This document shows, piece after piece, positions 53,947-64,000 of a stretch of DNA of 64,000 nucleotides (the first letter of the stretch is position 1; each line of letters begins with the position of its first letter). The notes beneath the pieces were generated by a model that saw only the letters and a list, made by a program, of their open reading frames with translations, was not told the DNA's origin and searched no databases. The stretch is from Corythucha ciliata (Eukaryota; Arthropoda; Insecta; Hemiptera; Tingidae): positions 17,422,001 to 17,486,000 of the forward strand of contig CM075941.1 in NCBI GenBank assembly GCA_038030265.1, read 5' to 3'. The position numbers and the translations under genes were made by a program.

Positions 53947-54359
53947 CGCTAATTCGCGGACTTAATTGAGAAAGTCCGCGCATTCATTGCTAAAATTGAG
54001 TCAAAGTGGAAATTCTCGGCTGAAATTGGCAAATAATGCGCGGCAAATATGGAGAAAAAGCGCCAATTCGCGTGATTTGAAGTGAAAGAAAACAATAATT
54101 CGCGGCTAAAATTGACAAAACGTCCGTTTGAGGTTCCTGGAGGCAACGTGGCCAAAACGTAGAAAATGCATCAATTTAACGCAACGTAAAAAAATTATAT
54201 TCCTTGTTTATTCAAAGTTTAAAAGGCCTCCCGGATATTTCAACCCTGGGCCCCGGTAGCCGCGGGGTTGGTCAACTACTGCGCAGTGGGCTGGGCACTA
54301 TCAAATTCACCCCTCAGGCCCTAAGCACCAACATTCAACAACAAAGTTGGGATTGTAGC

Positions 54360-55960
54360 TAGCAAAAAACCCGTGAAATTATTTCAAATTTGAAAAAAAC
54401 CAAGCTCGCAAAATTGACATTTTTTTTTACAAGAAAAATAGTAATAAGCCAAATCCGTTAAACGGATCACTTCAATGAGGCAACCCCACGAAATTGTGTT
54501 TTCAGTTGGCCCAAAATCCTCTTAATTGGCCTTTTGCAAGCGACGCCCGCAAAAGTGGTTCTTAAGCGAGCAAAACCCGCGAAATTGTCATTTTGGTTAG
54601 CGAGAATTGCGAAAATGATTTTATTCGAGTAGGAAATTCGCGTGATAGGTTTTTGAATTAGGCGAACACGCGAATTTGCGGCAACACAAATCCACAGTTG
54701 CTATACTGGGAGCCAACCCGGCAGAATTTAATAGGCGAGTGGAACACGTGAAAATGTGTTTTTTTTTGTTTTTTTGTTTTTGTTTGTTTTTTTGTTTTTG
54801 TTTTGTTTTTAAAGCCAGTGGAACCCGTGATATTAGGGTTTGTGAATGATGTTCTAGTGAGCCAAACTCTCAAAATTGGTTTTGGAATTAGGCCACTCCT
54901 TCAAAATTTGGTTTTCAGCAACAAATTTGGATTTCAGTGGCTCTAGAAAAATCCGCGAAATCCTAGAAAATTGTTATTTAGTGAGCCGGATCTGCAAAAA
55001 TGGGTTCTGAGCGACCAAAAAACGCGAAATGGGCGTTATAGCGAGAAAAAACTCGACAATATTTTTTAGCCTACCGGGGAAAAGGTTTTTTAGCTAGTGA
55101 GACCATCAGCGAAATTGACGTTCTGATGTGCCGGACGCACGAAAATACGTTTTCACCGAGCCAGAATATATATTTTTTAAAGCGAGCCATCGACTCACAA
55201 AAATAGTTTTTTGGCGAGCAAAATCTGCGAAATGGTTTTTAGTGAGGCATACTGACAAAAAGGATTTCTAGCGGGCAAATTCAACGAAATAGAGTTTTTA
55301 ATGATCCGGACCAGACCCGTGAAATCGGCGTTTTATCAAGGCAAAATCGTATAATTCTTGAAGAAGCCGAACCCACCAACTTTCGGAGTGAGCCTCAAAC
55401 CAGCGATTTTCTTTTCTTTCTTTCTTTTCTCGATCTAATCCCGTGATATTAGTTTTTATTGAGTCAACCATGCGAAATTGTCTTTCCAAAAATAGCCAGA
55501 CCAACGTGATTGCTGTTCAAAATGAGCCCATACTCCAGAAATGACGATTTTAAAGGTGTGAAAAGACGTTCTATGGGATGACACTGCGAAATTGGTTTCT
55601 GGCTACCAGGCCCACGAATTTTGGTTTTTGAAAGAGCCAAATTATGCAAAATTAGCTCTTGAATTATCCAAAACCGTGAAATATGACTCAACGAAACCCA
55701 TGGAATTGCATTTTTGAAGGTCCGGAATTTATGAAATGGCTTTTTTTGAAATAGTCTACCGCGTGAAATTGGATTTTTGAATGAGTCAGCGCGACGAAAT
55801 TTGGTTTTTATGAGTCAATCCGGCAAATGGCTTCTTACCAGTAAAAACAGCGAGATTGGGTGTTGTGAGTGTCATTAATTCGCAAGATTTTGACTTTAAA
55901 AGCGCCAAACCAGCGAAAATTAAATTTTGAAAGGAGCGAGACCCACGAAACCCTGGAAAC
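54360..55960 (+). repeat. Family B repeat array, forward (1.6 kb, the longest block)
   Basis: Many units such as GAGCAAAACCCGCGAAATTG and TTTTAGTGAGCCAGA, 30-45 bp apart, including a T/G-rich microsatellite at about 54759-54811. It lies directly downstream of the forward A array at 52.6-54.2 kb. The numerous minus-strand ORFs are repeat by-products. Confidence 0.8.
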
Positions 55961-56740
55961 TGTGATTTCAATTAATTTTCTTTTCCCTTCCTTTTCCCGG
56001 TTGTCACACCATACGTCTCATCCCATTCTCCTTCTCAGGAACTTATCACAACCTTCTTTTAGCCACCCGGCACTTTGCGACTGAAATTCCTGAAAATTGC
56101 ATTTCTGGTCTGTTATTCCACTCATGAAATTCTGAGAAAACCCACGAGGGGCTGTTCTGTGGTTAACATCAAGAACTTGAGCTATTTCTCGGCTATAGAA
56201 CCTCCAAAAATATCCGTTTTGACTGCTCAACGTATAGATTTTAGAAAGTGAATCCCACAAAATTGTCGTTTTAGCGAGCAATAATCGCAACATTGGTTTT
56301 TTAGTGAGTCAGATTAGCGAAAAATGTTATACAGTCCGCAGTGAGCCATGGTCATTGGACAAGGACCCACGAAAATGGAAAGAAACTGAAAGTTGGGAGA
56401 GAACCGATTCAGGGACGAGCAGGCGGGCCGGGTCACTCCTGGCCAACGCTCAGACGGAGACCTTCAAAAGCTTGAAGATGCTGGCAACATTGGGATTTTA
56501 AGGACCTATGTTCATGGATTTAGGAGCGTGAAAAGTAGACTTGGTTGGATGGCGATTTAGTTCCTTGTTTCGTCGATTTTCACAACATCCAACCTGGAGA
56601 ATAGAACGTTGCAGGTGCTCAGCATAGTTTTTGTGGCTGAATATGCCACTACCCAGACGACAATTCGGATTCGAGTTGTGCAATATGACCGCGGTACGGT
56701 TTCAGACATAATCCGTGCCATATGATTAGCTTTGGCTTAG
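55961..56740. other. Decayed family B units and unique DNA
   Basis: Scattered B units (for example CCACAAAATTGTCGTTTTAG near 56250) among unique sequence. No supportable gene. Confidence 0.45.
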
Positions 56741-57890
56741 GCAACTTCAGGCCTAAAATTATAAACATGCTCCAATTCCCGGCCAAAATGGAAATGATCG
56801 CTGATTCACACCTATGATAAGAAAAAAAAATGCTTAAGTTCAAAAAAGCGTTAAATCACGCCAAAAATAAAGAAAATACGCTGATTTGCGGCTGAAATTG
56901 AGAACAATTAATAATTCGCAGCTACAACTGGGAAAACACTATACTTAGTGGTGGTTTTTGGAGGCAACTTGTTGGCTAAAAAATAAACTTATTGGTAAGA
57001 AACTAGTGGCTAAAAGTAATGGAATTGCTAATTTGCGGCTAAGATCATGTGAGAAAGTGCTTAATTGCGGCTAAAATTGAAATTAGAGTAGAGTATCGAG
57101 GAAAAGCGAAAAGAATTTGCGGGTGAAATTGAGAAAAAGTCCTGATTCGCAGTCAAAATTCGGAAAACACGAATAATTGCTTTTTTTTGGAGGAGAGATT
57201 TGTGCCTAAAATTGTGGAAAAAGCAATAACTCGACGAAACAGCGAATTTGAGGCTAAAATGGGGGATAACCGATAATTTACTGCTAAAATGGCGAAAAAA
57301 ACCTACTTTGCGACTTTGAAAATTAAGATAAGAGGGCTGACCTGTGGCTGAAATTGAGAAAAAGCGCTAATTCATGACTACAACTGTGAAAAAAGCGCTA
57401 ATTCATGACTACAACTGTGAAAAAAGCGCTAATTCATAACTAAAAGTGATAAAGTCGGTAACTTTTGGCTAATATGAGGGAAAGCACTAATGCACAGCTA
57501 AAATGGGGGAAAATCACCAATTCACGGCTAAAATGGTGAAAAAGCGATACTTTGCGGCTGAAATTAAGAAATAGATTAATTCATGGCAGAAATTGAGAAA
57601 ACCCGCTAATTCGCGGCTAAAATTGTGAAGAGAATATTGTTTTTGAAGGCATGGCTAATGAAATGAAAAGGTGCTAATATACGAAGCCAAAACTGATAAA
57701 ATCGCTAATGTGCGGGGTAAAATCGGTAATTCGCTGCCAACATTGTGAAAACGCTATTGTGCGCTATAATGTGCGGGTAAAATGGGGGAGAAAATCGGTA
57801 GTTCGCTGCTAACATTGTGTAGCGCTAATTTGCGGCTATAATTGAGAACAAGAGCACTATAATTCGCCGCTAACCCTCGTCCGCCCCCAC
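56740..57890 (+). repeat. Family A 30-bp minisatellite array, forward
   Basis: Includes a locally perfect amplification at about 57362-57440, where GCGCTAATTCATGACTACAA plus CTGTGAAAAAA is repeated back to back, and a second local duplication near 57700-57830 (GTAAAATCGGTAATTCGCTG type). These show ongoing unit-level expansion. Confidence 0.85.
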
Positions 57891-57899
57891 TACCGGAAG

Positions 57900-58340
57900 G
57901 AAAATTCAGTAGGCATTAAATCACGTCTTTTTTCTCAATTTTCATCTTTGAAGTTCCCTCCGGAAACCACGAGTTGATTTTTTTCACAATTTAAGCTGCG
58001 AATGAGCGCTTTTAGCCATGAATTAGCGTTTCTTCTCAATTTGAGCCACGAAGTTGCGTTTTTCTCTAATATCTAACCAGCGAATTCTTCTTCTTTTTCT
58101 TTCCGCCTCCTTACTTTTTTTTCCAATTTAGCGATTTTTCGCAATTTTTACAGCCACAAGTTGTAGCGTTTTATATCAATTTTAGCCCCGAAAGAACGCA
58201 TTTTCTCAACTCCAGCTGTCAATTGAGAATCGATGGTATTTCAAAATTTTAGTCGTTAACAAACGTTGTTTTTTTTTCAATTTTAACACAAAATTATCTC
58301 TTTTTTTCAATTTGAGAAGCTATAGGCAGCGATTTTGCAC
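57900..58340 (-). repeat. Family A 30-bp minisatellite, reverse
   Basis: Reverse units TTTCTCAATTTTCATC, GCGCTTTTAGCCATG and AATTAGCGTTTCTTCTCAAT. It begins within about 50 bp of the end of the forward array, giving a tail-to-tail junction. Confidence 0.78.
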
Positions 58341-60770
58341 ATCCCAACAACCTAAAAATCCCCTTTTTTAAATCGTTAACTATTGTTCGAAATCTGGTGC
58401 CCTGAAACTCCTCACTGTTTAAGGCATGATCCCCTTCCCATCTCCTATTTCTTAACTATTCGGGGGGCGGGGGCAAAGTAGCCGCCAGTGTTCCTATACT
58501 TGTTGTTTGTTTATCTCAAAAGTCAATTTATAGCTGGTCCGACGAAAATGACTTTAAAAAAATATGTTTAAGTGCAACCTCCTCCCCCCTCCCCCATCAT
58601 TAACAACCGATGAGTTCGTCTCAAGACGCCGCACATTGATTCACAATGTTTTTTTTATAGCAACGTTACATAAACAAAGAACACGCCACAGCTCAAAAAA
58701 GCGAGTGAAAAGCTTTATGAGAGTGTCTGCGGATGAGGTGACTAATTTTGTGTTTGATTTGGTTTTATTTTAAAGTCGGTACGTAGGCGAATTTTTGTCA
58801 TAATTTCCGCTGAGGTAGGCGTCTTCTTTCACGCCACGAGAGGACATCACCTGATTTTCTTTTTTTATCTGAGTGGTGGTGACGCACGCAATTGATTGAA
58901 ACACTAAAAAAAGTCATCATCGCGGATATGCTCATGCCTTCAATGAAAACTTTCCAGTTGGAACCCAACAGTTCGTTAGCCCGACCGCCTTAGTAATTGT
59001 TTTCGTTGTGCAAGACCTTTACAAAAATCCTGTTTTGGGGAGACTGACCAATGAGAATTTTCGGACTAAAAACCTCGAGTTAAGCGTCCTTGCAAATAAA
59101 AACAAAAATGAATATCGGTAGGGTTCATCGATCTTCGAGATTAAAATATTGAAATGCTAATAGCCCAGTCGCTACATACCTAATAGCCATGGTGGGGGGG
59201 AGGGACATGATCGAAGGGGTTCAATCGTTATATCGTACCTGAACTTTCTTATAAATTACGTTTCCAAATGAGTTCTTGGTTTTTTATTTTTGAACTATAG
59301 AACTATACCTACTTTTGTTTTCATAATAGAGGAAATACAAAAAAGAGGGACATCCTCGCCCCTACCTAAAAGGAATTTCCAGGAAGGTAAACCTTTCCCC
59401 CTTCCTATTCAACCACCTGCAAACATTTCCATGAATGATCAGGCAAGGATATGTTGTTTTTTTCTGTCGGTAAATTCGTACTGTCATTGTTAATTTAACC
59501 CAGACGCGTACTCAAGACGATTTAGAAGATAAGAAATAATTTAAAGAGATGAATGAGAAGATCGTCTCAAAATAATATTTATTCACGTATCATTAACAGT
59601 AAAAACAAATAAACGTGAATACGTAAATTATGAGATCAGAAGAGCAGACGCTTCAGACCTTGGTTTTTTCCTTTTATTCCCTAATTTTTAGAAAAACAGT
59701 AGTAGTACTCGCCACTATAATCTTTAAAAACGACAAGCAAAGAAAACATTTCCCGCAACACAGGGTTGGTGCCTCAATCAGTTTTGTCTTGGACAATATT
59801 TTTTAAAAAAAGAGTTCAAGGTCTTTTTGAGGGTTGTAGTGGAATCCCGCTCCAATTTATTCTGTAGAGTGGAAGGAGAAGGAAAAAACTGGCCTTTCCT
59901 ATGTTTGTCGAGTGGGTATCCCCCCTCCCCGAGAGAAATCAGGTTTTAATTTCCAGGGGACAGAATAAGCCCTCTTTACGTCACCACAACAGTAGCCAAT
60001 TTACATACCTAGTTTGGTCTATAAAAACCTGGGGTTTAATTAGGTCAAAATTTAGGACAGGGAAGATGGTGTTGTGGGGATGAAAAAAAAAAAAAAAAAT
60101 GAAACGTTTTCATTAAAAGAGCATCGAATGACATAATAAAAAAACCAGATATCCTTCGAAAAGGCCGTTTGAGTGAACGAACTTTGAGTTCTTCGATCGC
60201 CCGTATTCATCTAAATTAATTCAACTTTTTGTGGATAAACAATCGCAAATGGTGCCTTTTAACAAAAAATTTTGATTAATTCAAGCCTCACATGGGGAGG
60301 TATATACAGCTGTATACTTTAAAGATAAAGGGAAGCGTTATGCAAGCTTCTGGGATAAGTAGTCGGATAAGGCGTAGTGGTTTGCCTCGCAGAACAGAAA
60401 AAAAGAGATTTTGATATGTTAAGAAAAAAAACCTTCTTTACTTTTTCCCCCTTTTTTCAACGTTAAAAAATGAACATAAATTTTAAAAAATGTTGATCCA
60501 ATCCAAGATGTTGATAAAAAATGTTTCCTACTCTAAAGAATGCACGCTAAAACCGAATCTCAAACTGTGAATTTTTGAGTTGAAAATGTCAGTCGAAGAG
60601 TCAGTTTAAAGGGTTAAATCCACGTTCTGAACATGGGGGTTGCTTGAGGCTTTCTGATTTTTGGGCGGAGAGGGGATCTATAATACGACGGTTGTCAACT
60701 CCTCTCCCCCTTCTAGCACTTGTTGTGCGTGCGACATCAATTTCGCTGGTTCGGCCCTTACTTAAGGCCC
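58340..60770. other. 2.4 kb of unique intergenic DNA, no gene seen
   Basis: Contains an A run at 60083-60099 and several G/C runs. The ORFs at 58564-58773, 59290-59493 and 59901-60083 are short and unremarkable. A sequence one mismatch from the Illumina adapter start (AGATCAGAAGAGC) lies at 59633. Confidence 0.4.
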
Positions 60771-60985
60771 AATTTTTGAGAATTATTGGATCTCACAGAA
60801 TCAAATGTCACAGGATTGACTTCCTAAAAAATCAATTTCCTGGGGTCAACCCTTTCAAAAAATCAATTTCGATGATTTAGATCTTTCAAGGACGCGAACT
60901 GGCAATTCAGGAACCAATATCGTGGGGCTGACTGGCTCCCTGCCGGTGAAGTCAATTTCACGGATTTTGCGCCTTTAAAATGACG
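60770..60985 (-). repeat. Family B repeat block, reverse
   Basis: Units AAAATCAATTTCCTGGGGTC, CCTTTCAAAAAATCAATTTC and GTCAATTTCACGGATTTTGC, the reverse form of the CGTGAAATTGATTTTTT unit. Confidence 0.65.
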
Positions 60986-61255
60986 ACGTTCGAGCAGTGG
61001 CGGACCTTTTGAATGGAGACCAGCCACAAGTGTTATCAAAAGAACGATTAATACTCCCCTCTTCCAGCCTGGATGCAGTTATGGGCTGCTGCTTCCTCTC
61101 TTTATAGGATGAACCTGCCGAGGTAAAAAGATGCCTGAGCTGCATGATGACTAACTTGTGTGCTGCATGAGAAAGAAAGCGGAAGAAAATTATTTTTCGG
61201 AAATCCATTTGGGCTCAAGAGCATTTTTCGCCCCCTCCTCGATGGCGCCTAATCG
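60986..61255. other. Short unique stretch with a possible transposon end
   Basis: GAGCAGTGGCGGACCTTTTG near 60992 resembles the CAGTGGCGGATCC end seen at 7976. The second end is not found. Confidence 0.3.
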
Positions 61256-61259
61256 AAAA

Positions 61260-62945
61260 ATTAGATGAGAGGTAATTCGCTATCAAAATTGAGCAAATCG
61301 CATAAAATTGAAGAACAGCGGTAATGCGGGGCCGACTGTGAAAGAAAGTGAATTCACTGCAAAAATTGGGGAAAATACAAAATCGCTTTCACGAAGAAAA
61401 GTCGGTCAATTTAGAGAAATCATCCTGATTCCTCGCTAAATGTGAGAAAAAAGAACATAAATTCGCGACTAAAATGAGACAAGACCTTTTTTTCACGGAT
61501 AAAGATTAAGAAAAGACGCTAATTCCCGGATAATACGGAGATAAAGCGCTAATTCGCGGCTAAAATAGGATTAACGATAATTAGCACTTTCTGAAGGCAA
61601 CTTAGGCCTGAATTGAGAAAACTCGCTATTTCTTAGCTCAAAGTGCGAACTAACTACAAATTTGTGGCTTAAAATTAGAAAAAACGGCCATTTCACGACC
61701 AAAATTGAGAAAAGTCGGTTAATTGCGGCTTGTACGTGTATAGAAAAGATATTGTCAATTCGCGGTTCCTGGGGGTAAATTCGGTCTGAATTGTGAAAAA
61801 AAATGTCATGGCTAAAAGTAAACAAACGGCTGTTAGAGGCTATAATTTAATAAAACCTAAATTAGCGGCTAAAATAGAGAACAATCGCCAATTCGCGGCT
61901 AAAATTGAGAAAAAACACGTTAATTTGCGGCTGATATAAGGGATAACGCTAATTCTCGGATCCTGAGGGAAATTCGGCTTGAATTGTGAATAAACGTCAT
62001 GGCTAAAAATGAAAAAACAGCTTTTAGCGGTTAATATTTAGAAAAACTAAATTAGCGGCTAAAATAAAAGAAATTCGGTTATTTATGGCTTATATGTGGG
62101 AAAACGCTAATTAGTGCTTTCTGGTGGCATGTTTGGCTATAATGGAGAACAGCGCTATTTCTATAAACGGCCATTGCCGGCTAAGAATTATAAAAACGTT
62201 AATTCACGGCTAAAATGACAAAAACGATTTCTTTCGCGCATAAAAATTGGGAAAAGACGCCAAATCGCGGATAAAATGAAGATAAAACCCCAGTCCACGG
62301 TTAAAATCGGATAAATTCTTGTTCGGGCTCCCAAATGCGGTATATGAATTGAGAAAAAGCGCTATTTTCTAGCTATAATTGCCAAAAAAAATTAAAAATT
62401 CGAGGCTCAGAATCGCTAATACAGCAAGTTCGCGGCTAAAGTTGAGAAAAAGCGCCGGTAAATTGCGGCTTATATGTAGAAGTGAGAACGCCAATTCGCG
62501 GTTCCTGGAGGTAAATTCTGCTTGGATAGTGAACAAAGTAAGTCATGGTTAAAATTTAATAAACGGCTGTTAGCGGCTAAAAGTTAGAAAAACCTAAATT
62601 GGAGAAAAATCGGTAATTATCGGCTAAAACGTGGAAAAAACGCTAATTCACGCATTCTGGTGGCATTTTAGGCAATAATGGAAAAAAAGCGCTATTTCGT
62701 GGCTTAAAGTGGAAACAAAAAATACAAATTCACGGCTCAAAATTAGAAAAACGGTAACTTCGCGACTAAAATTGAGAAAAATCGCAAAGTCGCGGCTAAA
62801 AAATTGAGACAAAATTGTTAATTAGATACTGATATAAGAATTAAGTAACGCCAATTCGCGGTACCTGGGATTAAATTCGATTAAAATCTAGAACAAACGC
62901 TAATTATTGATTGAAAGAAAAGTGAATAAACGGCAATTTTATGGA
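61260..62945 (+). repeat. Family A 30-bp array, forward, with higher-order organisation
   Basis: Forward units with two kinds of longer variant that recur in order: a TTTCTG(A/G)(A/T)GGCA type (near 61589, 62118, 62653) and a GGTTCCTGG(G/A)GGTAAATTC type (near 61765, 61960, 62511, 62862). The first type recurs every 530-540 bp, which suggests higher-order units. Confidence 0.82.
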
Positions 62946-62999
62946 ATAGTGACTCTCACGGAATTTCGACTTTGAATAAGAAAATAAAATAAAAGACAA

Positions 63000-63545
63000 A
63001 CTTCACGGGTTTCCAGCGTGCTGGTCCGTTTCAAAGAACAATTTTGCGGGACTCACTTCTTCCAAATATAACATTTCATGGGTTTGGCCCTTTCAAAGCC
63101 CAAAGCCTGCGGATTCTTGACACTCACATAACCCAATCTCGAGGGTTTTGTACGTTCAAAAAAGATAATTCCGTGGAATTAACTCCCTAAAATGTCGATT
63201 TCACCGAGTTTTCCTGTTTTAAAGTGCAATTTCAAGAGGTTGTCATTTCCAAAAAGCAATTTCACGGATTTGCGACTCAGAAAAAAACAATTCAGCGGGT
63301 CGGGCTCCATTATTCGGAGTCCAAAGTTCGTGGATTTGACTGTTGAAGAAGCTAAATTTCACGGTTTTGGCAAATACAAGAACCATAATTTCACCTTTGT
63401 GTAATCGTCGATGTGATTAAAACAGAAACTCCGTTGATTTGGATATTTCAAAAACAAAATTCAGTGGATCTGGCACGTCAGAAACCAATTTTTTCGGGTT
63501 TGGTTCATTCAAAAACGAAATTTCGAGGCGTTGGCTCATTGTGAT
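63000..63545 (-). repeat. Family B repeat array, reverse
   Basis: Very regular units of about 43 bp, for example CACGGGTTT...TTTCAAAG, GTCGATTTCACCGAGTTTTC and AAAGCAATTTCACGGATTTG. The plus-strand ORFs 63192-63404 and 63439-63771 read through it as F-S-G-S-G periodic peptides and are not genes. Confidence 0.75.
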
Positions 63546-64000
63546 TTTTTTTCAACTTTTCGAGTTTTCGGAGCGCCCTCGATCTGATCACCCTATACGA
63601 CCTGCGGGTGAATGGCCCCGGCTTTGGCACCCTGGAGAGGGTTCTATAATTTGCGAAGGGAGAAGGGGTGCAAGACAGCAGGGGGAGCTGAAGTGTTACG
63701 TGCACTGTTATAGTAGATGGCTATATGGAAAAAGGCAGGGTTATTTGTGCCGGAGATGCTCGTGCAATTAAATATCACTTCAAGGGGACGACACCACAGA
63801 ATTCCAAGTGTGTAAAGGACATGAGTCATTGCTCGACATGTTTTAGGGGAGATTAGTGGGTCTGCGCTATGTGCAGGCACTGAGATGAAACAAACCGAAC
63901 TTGAGCTTGAAGACACGTTAATTGGGACCAACAAAAATATTACTCGGGCTGACTATAGTGAAAATCAGACGTATGACACTATACGCCCTTAATAAGCACT
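63546..64000. other. Unique DNA at the right edge
   Basis: Non-repetitive. Open frames of about 96-110 codons exist on both strands but neither shows a known domain. Sequence beyond the edge would be needed to judge. Confidence 0.35.

Larger units (their letters stand above)
52600..54185 (+). repeat. Family A 30-bp minisatellite array, forward, with a local 385-bp duplication
   Basis: Forward units throughout, with TTCTCGAGGCAACTTC near 52900 and TTCCTGGAGGCAACGT near 54132. The central part is duplicated in tandem (53059 and 53444), and one copy carries a fold-back insertion at 53809. Confidence 0.85.

Noticed and set aside
59633..59645. Illumina adapter start (AGATCAGAAGAGC)
   Set aside because: One mismatch from the adapter and the flank diverges; compatible with chance, unlike the exact match at 19188.
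63192..63771. Plus-strand ORFs with F-S-G-S-G periodicity near the right edge
   Set aside because: Products of the 43-bp reverse family B units.

Overview
This is a eukaryotic window, almost certainly from an arthropod. The class is uncertain: a crustacean or another non-dipteran lineage would fit. The reasons are one long intron-split gene with GT-AG introns whose protein is close to arthropod DAAM formins, AATAAA poly(A) signals, a broken non-LTR retrotransposon, fold-back DNA elements and very abundant diverged minisatellite DNA. There are no operons, Shine-Dalgarno sites or CRISPR arrays.

The only gene I can support well is DAAM (Dishevelled-associated activator of morphogenesis, a diaphanous-related formin) on the + strand, from about 14.0 to 38.95 kb. 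The first recognisable coding exon (14126-14170) is followed by a 9.6 kb intron, exons 2-3, a 9.0 kb intron, a compact block of six exons (33158-36206) with introns of only 56-77 bp, and then two alternative last exons. The distal one (37901-38254) carries the DAD autoinhibitory motif. The proximal one (37314-37508) lacks it, ends in its own stop, and has its own poly(A) signals just before the distal acceptor. The spliced main form is 1135 aa (GBD/FH3 - coiled coil - FH1 - FH2 - DAD). The proximal form would be 1082 aa with no DAD.

Most of the rest is repeat DNA. Family A is a diverged 30-bp unit (CTAATTCGCGGCT + AAAATTGAGAAAAAGCG) arranged as 0.4-2.5 kb arrays. They run forward at about 4.1-6.6, 15.6-17.6, 20.7-22.3, 25.0-27.0, 39.5-41.4, 44.1-45.1, 52.6-54.2, 56.7-57.9 and 61.3-62.9 kb, and reverse at about 0-0.3, 9.8-11.6, 27.8-29.1, 43.2-44.0 and 57.9-58.3 kb. 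Family B (core CGCGAAATTGGTTTTTGAG, about 30-40 bp) usually follows a forward A array. Smaller families are a 20-bp unit (8.7-9.13 kb), an 18-bp unit (20.0-20.5 kb) and a 16-bp TTAGG-bearing unit (31.48-31.63 kb).

Mobile-element traces include a non-LTR reverse transcriptase C-terminal fragment (31.03-31.40 kb), fold-back MITE-like elements at 8.06, 40.51, 42.99 and 53.81 kb, and a 1.06 kb inverted-repeat element at 41.92-42.98 kb. The 53.81 kb element sits in only one copy of a 385-bp tandem duplication, which exposes its empty site. From 39 to 64 kb I see no convincing host gene. Repeat boundaries are approximate because they were read by eye.
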